Positions 40,033-48,580 of a stretch of DNA of 64,000 nucleotides are shown one piece after another. The notes beneath the pieces are model-generated. The model was not told the DNA's origin. It saw nothing but the letters and a program-made list of their open reading frames with translations, and made no database searches. The position numbers were made by a program, and so were the translations under genes. Positions within the stretch are counted from its first letter, which is position 1, and each line of letters starts with the position of its first letter. The stretch is from Paracoccus aminovorans (GTDB lineage: Bacteria; Pseudomonadota; Alphaproteobacteria; Rhodobacterales; Rhodobacteraceae), in assembly GCF_900005615.1 (NCBI RefSeq), contig NZ_LN832559.1, forward strand, positions 2,805,001 to 2,869,000, written 5' to 3'.

Positions 40033-40461
40033 CAAAGCTAAGAGTGAACAATGTTGCTTGACTATTTTGTGTAAAGGCTTTGCCTTCATCATTCGGAAGA
40101 TGCAAGGAGCACTTCCTTGTAGGATTGTGAACGATGGATTCTTTATAGGATGTTTCTGTTGATTCGATGTATGGCCTTGATGACCGGAAGTCACCTAACG
40201 GATAGGGTCCCCCCTGATTCTAGGCTAGGCCACCCCCTGGCGTTGGGGTAATCCCCTACATTTCCAAAATAAAAAAAATAAAAATCAAGGCTTTAAGGTA
40301 ATTGCCCTAAGGCTCAATACCTGATTCTACAAAAAAAATCAGAGTGATTCGCCAGGTAAGTATTGAGGTAGCAAAATACCTAAGCTGTAGGGCAAACCAG
40401 TGGGGAAAGTATGTGGGGAAGGAACCCTGCAACCTACTGATTTTAAATGAAAATAGGTTAC
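40033..40461. other. AT-rich non-coding tail next to tRNA-Ala
   Basis: No gene supported. 40260-40445 is strongly AT-rich with A runs (AAAAAAAATAAAAAT near 40270) and shares no style with the core genome. Short repeats AGGTA and GGGGAA recur. This is where a recombinase attachment site would be expected, at the tRNA 3' end, but no second copy was seen. Confidence 0.5.
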
Positions 40462-40537
40462 TGGTGGAGCCGAGGGGAATCGAACCCCTGGCCTCATCAT
40501 TGCGAACGATGCGCTCTACCAACTGAGCTACGGCCCC
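40462..40537 (-). tRNA. tRNA-Ala(CGC)
   Basis: A 76-nt cloverleaf with encoded CCA: GGGGCCG acceptor arm, TAGCTCAGTTGGTAGAGCG D-arm, anticodon loop TTCGCAA (anticodon CGC, reading GCG) and T-arm GGTTCGATTCC. Its 3' end faces the island. Confidence 0.96.
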
Positions 40538-40645
40538 ATCGGGTGCTATCTCGCCCAGCAGATATGACTTGTCAAGCGGTCAAATCCCGGCTTCTCCGCT
40601 TTGCCGACACGGGACCAGCCCGCCCCCGGTCAGGCTGCGATGCGA

Positions 40646-43474
40646 TCACTCTGCCGCATCGGCATAGCTGTCCAACGGCGGGCAGGTGCAGACCAGATTC
40701 CGGTCGCCGTGGACATTGTCCACCCTGCCGACCGGAGGCCAGTATTTGTCCACCCGGAACGCCCCGGCCGGAAAGCAGCCCTGCTCGCGCGTATAGGCGC
40801 GCGCCCAGGCAGCGACCAGGTCCTCGACCGTATGCGGAGCATGGCGCAGCGGGCTCGCCTCGATGCCGAGGCGGCCTTCCGCCACGTCGGCGATCTCGTC
40901 GCGGATGGCCAGGAAGGCGGTGATCAGGCGGTCGATCTCGGCCTTGGTTTCGGATTCCGTGGGCTCGACCATCAGCGTGCCGGCCACCGGCCAGCTCATG
41001 GTCGGCGCATGGAAACCGTTGTCGATCAACCGCTTGGCGATGTCGTCCACGGTCACGCCATGGGCGGCAAAGGGGCGGGTGTCCAGGATGCATTCATGCG
41101 CAACACGGCCCCGGTTGCCCATGAACAGCACGGGATAGGCCCCAGAAAGCCGGCTCGCGATATAATTCGCATTCAGCATCGCGACCCGCGTCGCCTGGGT
41201 CAGCCCGGCCCCGCCCATCATCAGGATATAGGCCCAGGAGATCAGCAGGATCGAGGCCGACCCCCAAGGCGCCGCCGAGACCGCCCCCGCACCCTCGCGC
41301 GGGTCGGAGGGCAGGAAGGGCGCCAGATGCGCCTTCACCCCGATCGGGCCCATGCCCGGTCCGCCGCCACCATGCGGGATGGCAAAGGTCTTGTGCAGGT
41401 TCAGATGGCTGACGTCGCCGCCGATCTCGCCCGGCCGCACCAGACCGACCAGCGCGTTCATGTTGGCACCGTCGATATAGACCTGGCCGCCATGCTCGTG
41501 GGTAATGCGACAAACCTCGCGCAGGCTGTCCTCGAACACGCCATGCGTGCTGGGATAGGTGATCATCGCCGCCGCCAGACGGTCGCCGGCCTTCGCCGCC
41601 TGGGTCGCGAAATCCTCCAGATCGATGTCGCCGTTCGGGGCCGATTTCACCACCACGACCCGCATCCCCGCCATCTGCGCCGAGGCCGGATTGGTGCCGT
41701 GCGCCGATACCGGGATCAGGCAGACGTCGCGCTCCTCTCCGCGCGAACGGTGATAGGCGGCGATGGTCAGCAGGCCCGCGTACTCGCCCTGCGCACCGCT
41801 GTTCGGCTGCAGCGAAAACGCGTCATAGCCGGTGATCGCGCAAAGCTTGTCGGTCAGGTCGGCGAAGACCTCGTGATAGCCGGCAGCCTGGTCCTCGGGG
41901 GCGAAGGGATGCAGCGCGGCGAACTCGGGCCAGGTGATCGGCATCATCTCTGCCGCCGCATTCAGCTTCATGGTGCATGAACCCAGCGGGATCATCGCCC
42001 GATCCAACGCCAGGTCGCAGTCGCTGAGCCTGCGCATATAGCGCATCATCTCGGATTCCGCCCGGTTCATGTGAAAGACCGGATGCGTCAGGTAGTCGCT
42101 TTCGCGGATCAGCCCCTCGGGGAGCGCCGGCGCCACCGCCGGCGCCGCGGGCTCGGCGATGCCGAACGCGTCCAGCACCCGTGCGATCACCCCCGCATCG
42201 GTGGTCTCGTCGACCGAAATCCCCACCCGGTCCCGCCCGACCTTGCGCAGGTTGATGCCGCGCTGCCGAGCGGCGGCCAGGATCCCCGCCTGCCCGACAC
42301 CGACGCGCACGGTGATGGTGTCGAAGAAATTCGCAGGCTCGACCTCGGCCCCGGCCGCCCGCAGCGCATCCGCCAGCGTCACCGCGTCCAGATGCACCCG
42401 CTGGGCGATCGCCCGCAGCCCGGACGGGCCGTGGAATACGGCATAGAAGCCCGCCATCACCGCCAGCAGCGCCTGCGCCGTGCAGACGTTCGATGTCGCC
42501 TTCTCGCGGCGGATATGCTGCTCGCGGGTCTGCAGCGCCAGCCGATAGGCGCGGTGACCGTGGCTGTCGATGGACACGCCCACGATCCGCCCCGGCATGG
42601 CGCGCTTCATCTCGTCGCGGCAGGCCATGAAGCCGGCATGCGGCCCGCCATAGCCCATCGGCACCCCGAAGCGCTGCGCCGAGCCGACGGCGATATCCGC
42701 CCCCATCACCCCCGGCTCCTTCAGCACGCAAAGCGCCAAAAGATCGGTCGCCATGACCGCCACGGCCCCCGCCGCATGCAGGGCGGCGATCTCGGCCGTG
42801 TAATCCCTCACCTCGCCGAAGGTGCCCGGATACTGGAAGATCGCCCCGAACACCGCCGAGTGATCGCATTCCGCCCCCCGGACGATCTCGATCCCCAGCG
42901 GCGCGGCGCGGGTCTCGATCACCGCCACCGTCTGCGGATGCAAGGCATCGCTGACGAAGAAGGCCCGCGCCTTCGACTTCGCCACGCGCTGCGCCATGGC
43001 CATGGCCTCGGCGGCGGCGGTCGCCTCGTCCAGCAGGGACGCGTTGGCCACCGGCAAGCCGGTCAGGTCGGCGACCATGGTCTGGAAATTCAGCAGCGCC
43101 TCCAGCCGCCCCTGGGCGATCTCGGGCTGATAGGGGGTATAGGCGGTATACCAGGCCGGGTTCTCCAGGATATTGCGCTGGATCGCCGGCGGCGTGACGG
43201 TGCCGTAATAGCCCTGCCCGATCAGGCTGGTCAGGACCTTGTTGCGCCCCGCCACCGCACGCATGCGCGCCAGCAGCGCCGCCTCGGACAGCGCCGGCCA
43301 GTCCAGCGGCTCGGCCTGGCGGATGCTCGCGGGCACGGTCTGGGCGATCAGCTCGTCCAGGGTCCCGACGCCCACGGCCGCAAGCATCGCCTCCATCTCG
43401 GCCGGAGAAGGCCCGATATGGCGCCGATTGGCGAAATCGTCGGGATTGTAATCGGTCGGGATCCATTTACCCAT
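40646..43474 (-). CDS. gcvP: Glycine dehydrogenase (decarboxylating), P protein
   Basis: A 942-residue PLP enzyme that decarboxylates glycine and loads the aminomethyl group on lipoyl-GcvH. Single-chain form with two homologous halves; the PLP lysine is in [29 protein letters not shown] and [11 protein letters not shown] are family blocks. ATG 43474 gives the usual [21 protein letters not shown] opening split over the first 21 residues. It follows gcvH by 116 nt, a gap filled by a hairpin repeat. Confidence 0.97.
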   Translation of the reverse strand: MGKWIPTDYNPDDFANRRHIGPSPAEMEAMLAAVGVGTLDELIAQTVPASIRQAEPLDWPALSEAALLARMRAVAGRNKVLTSLIGQGYYGTVTPPAIQRNILENPAWYTAYTPYQPEIAQGRLEALLNFQTMVADLTGLPVANASLLDEATAAAEAMAMAQRVAKSKARAFFVSDALHPQTVAVIETRAAPLGIEIVRGAECDHSAVFGAIFQYPGTFGEVRDYTAEIAALHAAGAVAVMATDLLALCVLKEPGVMGADIAVGSAQRFGVPMGYGGPHAGFMACRDEMKRAMPGRIVGVSIDSHGHRAYRLALQTREQHIRREKATSNVCTAQALLAVMAGFYAVFHGPSGLRAIAQRVHLDAVTLADALRAAGAEVEPANFFDTITVRVGVGQAGILAAARQRGINLRKVGRDRVGISVDETTDAGVIARVLDAFGIAEPAAPAVAPALPEGLIRESDYLTHPVFHMNRAESEMMRYMRRLSDCDLALDRAMIPLGSCTMKLNAAAEMMPITWPEFAALHPFAPEDQAAGYHEVFADLTDKLCAITGYDAFSLQPNSGAQGEYAGLLTIAAYHRSRGEERDVCLIPVSAHGTNPASAQMAGMRVVVVKSAPNGDIDLEDFATQAAKAGDRLAAAMITYPSTHGVFEDSLREVCRITHEHGGQVYIDGANMNALVGLVRPGEIGGDVSHLNLHKTFAIPHGGGGPGMGPIGVKAHLAPFLPSDPREGAGAVSAAPWGSASILLISWAYILMMGGAGLTQATRVAMLNANYIASRLSGAYPVLFMGNRGRVAHECILDTRPFAAHGVTVDDIAKRLIDNGFHAPTMSWPVAGTLMVEPTESETKAEIDRLITAFLAIRDEIADVAEGRLGIEASPLRHAPHTVEDLVAAWARAYTREQGCFPAGAFRVDKYWPPVGRVDNVHGDRNLVCTCPPLDSYADAAE

Positions 43475-43526
43475 CACTGGCCTCGATGCATCGGGATTGC
43501 GCGGGCCGCGAACGCCCCACCTGGCA

Positions 43527-43582
43527 TTTTCCGTTTTCCAAATACCCTCTGGGGGTCCGGGGGGCGAAGCGCCCCCGGCAGC
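43527..43582 (-). repeat. Dispersed repeat with GC hairpin between gcvH and gcvP
   Basis: A GGGGGC-GAAGC-GCCCCC hairpin beside an A/T motif. It aligns with 23381-23435, and 43528-43547 is identical to 8682-8701 inside the helicase gene. It starts 8 nt after the gcvH stop (minus strand) inside the operon, where it could reduce gcvP expression or stabilise the upstream message. Confidence 0.75.
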
Positions 43583-43590
43583 CGCCCCGA

Positions 43591-43947
43591 TCAGCCGATC
43601 AGCGCCTGATAGGCGGCCTCGTCCATGAAGCCCGACAGATCGACCGAGGCCGGCCGGATGCGAAAGAACCAGGTGCCCATCGCATCCTCGTTCACCGCGC
43701 CGGGATTGTCGGGCAGCGCCTCGTTGACGGCGGTGATCACGCCGCCGACCGGCGCCACGATGTCCGAGGCCGCCTTGACCGATTCGATCACCACGATCTC
43801 TTCGCCCGCCGCGACCTCGCGGCCGACCTCGGGCAGTTCGACGAAAACGACGTCGCCCAGCTGCTCGCTGGCATGGGCGGTGATGCCGACGGTGATCTCG
43901 TCGCCGTCCTGTTTCAGCCATTCGTGGTCTTCGGTGAATTTCAGCAT
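43591..43947 (-). CDS. gcvH: Glycine cleavage system H protein
   Basis: A 118-residue lipoyl carrier. [20 protein letters not shown] opens the fold; the lipoylated Lys is in IESVKAASD. It shuttles the aminomethyl group between P, T and L proteins. ATG 43947 follows the gcvT stop by 10 nt. Confidence 0.97.
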   Translation of the reverse strand: MLKFTEDHEWLKQDGDEITVGITAHASEQLGDVVFVELPEVGREVAAGEEIVVIESVKAASDIVAPVGGVITAVNEALPDNPGAVNEDAMGTWFFRIRPASVDLSGFMDEAAYQALIG

Positions 43948-43957
43948 CTCTGGCCTC

Positions 43958-45070
43958 TCAGCGCTTGTAGCCGGGTTGATGGAAAGGAAGCGCGGCAATC
44001 GCCACGGGAATGCGCCTGCCGCGCAATTCGGCCCAGACCGTCGCGCCGGGCGCCAGGTCCGAGGGCAGGATCGCCATGGCGACCGGCCCGCCGACCGAGG
44101 GGCCGAAACCGCCCGAGCAGACCGTGCCGATGGCCGCGCCGCCCTCGGGGGCGGCAAAGATCTCGACCCCGTCGCGGATCGGCGCGCGGCCCTCGGGGCA
44201 CAAGCCCATGCGGACCCGCGCCGGACCCGCGGCCAGCTCGGCCAGCACCGTGTCGGCGCCGGGAAAGCCGCCCGCGCGCGCGCCGCCCTGGCGCCGCAGC
44301 TTCGGGATCGACCGCCCCAGCCCGGCCGCGCCCGGGGTGGTCGCGGCATCCATGTCATGGCCGTAAAGCGGCAGCCCGGCCTCCAGCCGCAGGCTGTCGC
44401 GGGCGCCCAACCCGATGGGCGCGACCCCGGGCTGGTCCAGCAGCGCCTGCGCCAGCTCGACCGCCAGCCCCTGGGGCACGACAATCTCGAAACCGTCCTC
44501 GCCGGTATAGCCCGAGCGGCTGACCCACAGCCGCACCCCCCGCCAGTCGAACTCGGCCACGTCCATGAAGCGCATGGCCCCGACGCCGGGCAGCAGCCGC
44601 GCCAGCACCGCCTCGGCCTCGGGTCCCTGCAAGGCCAGCAGAGCGCGATCCGTCACCGGCAGGACTTCGATCCCCAGCGCCTCCAGCCGGCGCAGATGGG
44701 CGATGTCCTGTTCCGCGCAGGCGGCGTTCACCACCAGATAAAGGTGGTCGCCCTTGTTGGCGAACATCAGGTCGTCGAGGATGCCGCCGTCCGGCGCGGT
44801 GAACAGCCCATAACGCTGCCGGCCCGCCGCCAGCCCGACCACGTCGGCGGGCACCAGCGTCTCCAGCGCCCGCGCCGCGTCCGGACCGCGCAGGATCACC
44901 TGGCCCATGTGGCTGACATCGAAAAGCCCGGCATGGGCGCGGGTGTGCAGGTGCTCGTTCAGCACGCCCATCGGATATTGCACCGGCATCTCCCAGCCGG
45001 CAAAGGGCACCAGTTTCGCGCCCAGCGCGACATGCAGGTCGTAAAGCGGCGTTCGCTTGAGCTCGGCCAT
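43958..45070 (-). CDS. gcvT: Glycine cleavage system T protein (aminomethyltransferase)
   Basis: A 370-residue folate enzyme releasing ammonia and forming methylene-tetrahydrofolate. PLYDLHVALGAKLVPFAGWEMPVQY and FDVSHMGQ are the standard N-terminal blocks. Start ATG 45070 is preferred because AGGGG lies 6-7 nt before it; ATG 45076, two codons earlier, touches that site. First gene of gcvT-H-P, 47 nt after the riboswitch. Confidence 0.95.
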   Translation of the reverse strand: MAELKRTPLYDLHVALGAKLVPFAGWEMPVQYPMGVLNEHLHTRAHAGLFDVSHMGQVILRGPDAARALETLVPADVVGLAAGRQRYGLFTAPDGGILDDLMFANKGDHLYLVVNAACAEQDIAHLRRLEALGIEVLPVTDRALLALQGPEAEAVLARLLPGVGAMRFMDVAEFDWRGVRLWVSRSGYTGEDGFEIVVPQGLAVELAQALLDQPGVAPIGLGARDSLRLEAGLPLYGHDMDAATTPGAAGLGRSIPKLRRQGGARAGGFPGADTVLAELAAGPARVRMGLCPEGRAPIRDGVEIFAAPEGGAAIGTVCSGGFGPSVGGPVAMAILPSDLAPGATVWAELRGRRIPVAIAALPFHQPGYKR

Positions 45071-45117
45071 GGGCATCCCCTGTTTCCCGGACGGGATGAT
45101 CCCGCCCGCATCAGATG

Positions 45118-45285
45118 CCCCCTCTGTCCCTGCCCGGCCACGGGCGCCTGAGATCGTTATCCCTTCGGCGGGCGGCCTGAACCGCCTCTCTCCAGAGTCT
45201 TCACCGGAAAACGGTCCCTTCGCCTGAGAGATTCCCGGGGCGGTTGCTCCTTCGGCCCTGGCTTGCGCCAGCGTCTCCCGATTTC
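45118..45285 (-). ncRNA. Tandem glycine riboswitch
   Basis: On the minus strand two aptamers follow one another. The first (about 45285-45212) has GGGAGACGC, CCGAAGGAGCAA and AATCTCTCAGGCGAAGGGACCG. The second (about 45200-45118) has CTCTGGAGAG, CCGAAGGGATAACG, ATCTCAGGC and GGACAGAGGG. These are the conserved cores of the cooperative gcvT riboswitch, which turns on glycine cleavage when glycine is high. It lies directly upstream of gcvT. Confidence 0.93.
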
Positions 45286-45358
45286 CGACTTAAGTCGTAG
45301 CCCGCGCCCATGCGGCTGACAAGGGTCTTCCATCGATTTGTCGCATGGATTCCATGCC

Positions 45359-46141
45359 TCAGATCGTGATGTTCGAGGCGCCGCCGTCCAGCAGGATATT
45401 CTGGCCGACGATGAACCTTGCGTGCTGGCTGCACAGGAAGGCACAGGTCGCGCCGAAATCCTCGGGCCGGCCATAGCTGCGGGTCGGGATCGTCGCCTCG
45501 CGCTTGCGGCGGGCCTCGGTGATCTCCAGCCCCTCGGCCTGGGAGACGCCCTTGTCCAGCGCATAGGCGCGCTCGGTCGCGTGGATGCCGGGCAGCAGGT
45601 TGTTCACCACCACGCCCGAAGCCGCCACCTGCCGCGACATGCCGGCGACAAAGCCGGTCAGCCCGGCCCGGGCGGTGTTCGACAGGCCCAGCTGCGCGAT
45701 GGGCGCGCGCACCGACTGCGAGGTGATGTTGACGACCCGGCCCCAGCCGCGTTCCATCATGCCCGGCACCAGCGCCTGCATCAGCGCGATGGCGGTCAGC
45801 ATGTTGGCGTCGATGGCCTTGATGAAATCCTCGCGGGTCCAGTCTGTCCAGCTGCCGGGCGGCGGGCCGCCGGCGTTGTTGACCAGAATGTCGGCCTGCC
45901 CGCCCAGCGCCTCCAGGACGGCGGCGCGGCCGTCCTCGGTGGTGATGTCGGCGGCGACCAGCGTGACGGAAACCCCGTGTCGCGCGGCGATGTCGCGGGC
46001 GGTGGCCTCCAGCGTCTCGGCGCCGCGCGCGTTGATGACCAGATCGACCCCGGCCTCGGCCAGCGCCTCGGCGCAGCCCCGGCCCAGCCCTTTCGACGCG
46101 GCGCAGACAAGGCCCGTCTTGCCCCTGATCCCCAGATCCAT
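45359..46141 (-). CDS. SDR-family oxidoreductase lacking the usual Tyr-Lys pair
   Basis: A 260-residue short-chain dehydrogenase fold: ASKGLGRG nucleotide loop, NNAGG, catalytic-type Ser in NITSQS, and the closing VGQNILLDGG. Where most members have YxxxK, this one reads LGLSNTARAG, so no Tyr or Lys. That variant occurs in a branch annotated as 3-oxoacyl-ACP reductase-like. Reaction unknown. Last gene of a minus-strand run behind the two small exported proteins. Confidence 0.85.
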   Translation of the reverse strand: MDLGIRGKTGLVCAASKGLGRGCAEALAEAGVDLVINARGAETLEATARDIAARHGVSVTLVAADITTEDGRAAVLEALGGQADILVNNAGGPPPGSWTDWTREDFIKAIDANMLTAIALMQALVPGMMERGWGRVVNITSQSVRAPIAQLGLSNTARAGLTGFVAGMSRQVAASGVVVNNLLPGIHATERAYALDKGVSQAEGLEITEARRKREATIPTRSYGRPEDFGATCAFLCSQHARFIVGQNILLDGGASNITI

Positions 46142-46200
46142 CGGCTTTTCTCCCGTTCAACCCGGCGACAGGGAAGCGCGGGCGGCGGCGATTGTCCAGT

Positions 46201-46539
46201 TCAGAAGCAGAGGATCTCGGCCTCGGCCTCGGCGCGGTGATAATTCGCCACCATGTCGTTGGTGCCGGTGTTGCGGAACGAGGCCGAGCGTTCGCCGGGA
46301 ACCTGGCGCATGGCCAGCACCGTCTCGGCCTTGACGTAATCGTCATAGGACAGGACCGAGGCGATCTGGTCGATGGCGCAGCTGCATTTTTCCAGCATCT
46401 CGCGGGTCTGGCCGTTCGTCGCCATGCAGACGAAGACGTAATCCGCCCGCGCATTGGTGGGATAGTCGTTCACCGCCTGCGCCACGGCCGATCCGGCCCA
46501 GACCGCAAACGCCGCCACAAGGGTCGCCCGGATCATCAT
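46201..46539 (-). CDS. Small exported Cys-containing protein
   Basis: A 112-residue protein with a signal peptide (IRATLVAAFAVWAGSAVAQA). The mature part has three clustered or terminal Cys (FVCMATNG, KCSCAID, ILCF). Family not recognised; small proteins of this kind accompany periplasmic quinoprotein systems in methylotrophs. ATG overlaps the preceding gene by 4 nt. Confidence 0.65.
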   Translation of the reverse strand: MMIRATLVAAFAVWAGSAVAQAVNDYPTNARADYVFVCMATNGQTREMLEKCSCAIDQIASVLSYDDYVKAETVLAMRQVPGERSASFRNTGTNDMVANYHRAEAEAEILCF

Positions 46540-47165
46540 TGCAACACCATTTCGCTGTCATAGGCGGGCCGCCCGCCCGCCAGGGGGCCGGTCCGCGCCA
46601 CCAGGCCGCGGATCGGCCGCTTGGGATCGTCCAGGGTGAAGCGCAGCTCCAGCGTGTCGAAGCCGAACATGCGGTCGCGGTTCTCGTCCCCCTTGAAGGG
46701 CGTAAAGACGGCGACGGTGGCGCCGCCCTCGTGCCGGACCTCGCCGCCCTGGAACAGCGCCTCCTTGATCCGGTTGCGGATGTAGAAGGGGCTGCCGCCG
46801 GTCAGCGCCGCCATGTCGCGGGCGGTGGATTCCAGGAAGAAGGTCAGCACCGGATCGCCGCCCGAGACCGGGAACGGCCCCAGCTTACGGGTGATGCGCG
46901 GGGTCTTTTCGGCCAGTTCCAGCACCGGCTTGCCGTCCGAGGCATCGACGCCCTCGCTCAGCGACAGGGTGCCCTGCCCGGCCGGCCGGAAACCCTCGAC
47001 CTCGGGGCCGGTCTGGGCCAGCGTCCAGACCAGCGGCGCGGACAGGTCCCAGGGCGCGCGTTCGGCAAAGACTAGGTCGCCTGCCTCGCCCGCGCAAAGC
47101 GGTGTGGCGGCGGCAGTTGCGGCGGCCACCAGCCAGGCCAGGACGGTACGACGCAGAAATCCCAT
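46536..47165 (-). CDS. Exported protein of unknown function, 209 residues
   Basis: Signal peptide FLRRTVLAWLVAAATAAATPLCAGE, possibly with a lipobox-like LCAG. The mature region is beta-rich (PVLTFFLESTARDMAALTGGSPFYIRN splits into two strands and a helix). ATG 47165 is chosen for its position before the signal peptide. No domain recognised. Coupled to the 112-residue gene and 83 nt after the kinase gene, so likely periplasmic and part of the same system. Confidence 0.65.
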   Translation of the reverse strand: MGFLRRTVLAWLVAAATAAATPLCAGEAGDLVFAERAPWDLSAPLVWTLAQTGPEVEGFRPAGQGTLSLSEGVDASDGKPVLELAEKTPRITRKLGPFPVSGGDPVLTFFLESTARDMAALTGGSPFYIRNRIKEALFQGGEVRHEGGATVAVFTPFKGDENRDRMFGFDTLELRFTLDDPKRPIRGLVARTGPLAGGRPAYDSEMVLQ

Positions 47166-47248
47166 GTGCTTCCCTGCCTCCTTAACGGGAACTTGCCCCC
47201 GGCCGGAGCATGGGAAAAGTCCATGCCCGGCTTTATCCTGCTTTGGTC

Positions 47249-48577
47249 TTAGGCCAGCATCTGGCACAGCATGGCCTGCAGATCCTCGGGACGCACCGGC
47301 TTTTCCAGCAGCGGCACGTCGATGGCGTGGCTGGCGCGCGCCAGTTCCGGGGCGCGCTGCGCCGTCACCAGGATCGCCGGCACCGGCTGGCCGGCGGCCT
47401 GGCGCAGCGCGGCGATGGCCTGCAATCCGGTGTCGCCGTTGTCGAGGTTGTAATCCGCGATCACCACGTCCGGCGGCTCGTCGCCCATCTGGGCCAGCGC
47501 CTCGGCGATCCCGCCCGAGACGCGGGGCACCATGCCCAGCCGGTCCTTCAGCACCAGCTCCAGCGCCCGGCGCATGGCGTCGTCGTTTTCCACCACCAGC
47601 GCCACCCGCCCGCGCAGGGACGGGCCGGCGCCTTCGCCGTCGGGGCGGGCGGTCTCGGCCCCCCGCGCGGCCAGGGGCAGGCTGACGCGAAAGACGGTGC
47701 CGCGCCCCGGCTCGCTGTCCATGGCGATGGGATGGCCCAGCTTGGCGCAGGCCCGGCGCACGATCGACAGGCCCAGCCCCATGCCCGGCACGCCGCCGCC
47801 CTCGCGGCCGATGCGCTGGAACTCGTCGAAGATGCGGGCGCGGTCGGTGGCGGCGATGCCGATGCCGGTGTCGAAGATTTCCAGCCAGGCGCGTTCGCCC
47901 CGCTTGCGGACGCCGACCAGCACCCCGCCGCGGTCGGTATACTTGATCGCGTTCGAGATCAGGTTCTGCGCGATCCTGCGCAGGAAGGTCGGGTCGCTCT
48001 CGACCACCGCCGAGGTCGGCGCGAAGCTGAGCCGCAGCCCCTTGGCCTCGGCCATGGGGGCGTATTCCACGGCAAGGCGGCGGAACATGTCGCCCAGATC
48101 CACGGGTTTCCTCTGGAACTCGATGCGCTGGCTGTCGAGGCGCGAGATGTCCAGCACCGCGTGCATCAGTTCCTCGACCGATTCGAAGGCGCCCGACAGC
48201 CGACCGGTCAATTCGCTCTGGAATTCGTCCAGTTCGGTGTCCTTCAGCGCCGACAGGAACAGCTTCGCGGCCGACAGCGGCTGCAGCAGGTCGTGGCTGG
48301 CCGCGCGCAGGAAACGGGTCTTGGAACGGTTCGCCTCTTCGGCCGAGGCGCGGGCCACGGCCAGTTCGCGGTTGCGTTCCGACAGGTCGGCCAGAGCCTG
48401 CTCCAGCTCGCGGGTGCGGACCTGCACCTCGCGCTCCAGCGCCAGCGCGGCCTGGAACATCGACCAGGCCGAGCCGCGGCTTTCCTCCAGCCGGTCGATG
48501 CGCTCGACCAGGACGTCGGCGATGCGGGCCAGCTTCTCGACCCGGCGGGCCGGGGGATCGTCGTCGCGCAGGAACAT
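47249..48577 (-). CDS. Hybrid histidine kinase with C-terminal receiver
   Basis: A 442-residue soluble kinase. An N-terminal coiled coil (about 15-90) leads to the H-box AASHDLLQPLSAAK with H95, N-box NLISNAIKY, DTGIGI and GMGLGLSI, then a receiver domain from about residue 325 with the phospho-acceptor Asp in IADYNLDNGD. No membrane helix, so the signal is cytoplasmic or relayed by the FIST protein encoded just upstream (3-nt gap). Similar kinases (ErcS' in Pseudomonas, FlhS/RfdS in Paracoccus and Rhodobacter) control quinoprotein or C1 oxidation; the link is inferred. Confidence 0.88.
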   Translation of the reverse strand: MFLRDDDPPARRVEKLARIADVLVERIDRLEESRGSAWSMFQAALALEREVQVRTRELEQALADLSERNRELAVARASAEEANRSKTRFLRAASHDLLQPLSAAKLFLSALKDTELDEFQSELTGRLSGAFESVEELMHAVLDISRLDSQRIEFQRKPVDLGDMFRRLAVEYAPMAEAKGLRLSFAPTSAVVESDPTFLRRIAQNLISNAIKYTDRGGVLVGVRKRGERAWLEIFDTGIGIAATDRARIFDEFQRIGREGGGVPGMGLGLSIVRRACAKLGHPIAMDSEPGRGTVFRVSLPLAARGAETARPDGEGAGPSLRGRVALVVENDDAMRRALELVLKDRLGMVPRVSGGIAEALAQMGDEPPDVVIADYNLDNGDTGLQAIAALRQAAGQPVPAILVTAQRAPELARASHAIDVPLLEKPVRPEDLQAMLCQMLA

Positions 48578-48580
48578 GGC

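Larger units (their letters stand above)
25697..40461. other. Accessory island between two inward-facing tRNA genes
   Basis: About 14.8 kb between the 3' ends of tRNA-Lys and tRNA-Ala. It holds IS5, IS21 and IS256-type sequences, a Tn7-like transposition operon, truncated genes, remnants of tyrosine and serine recombinases and patches of low GC, while both flanks are compact core genes. I did not find a second copy of either tRNA 3' end by eye, so attachment sites are not defined. Confidence 0.8.

Noticed and set aside
40307..40522. 71-codon minus-strand frame reaching into tRNA-Ala
   Set aside because: Its start lies within the tRNA and the rest is AT-rich non-coding DNA.
42071..43609. Plus-strand frame opposite gcvP
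   Set aside because: Shadow of gcvP; gcvP motifs are complete on the minus strand.
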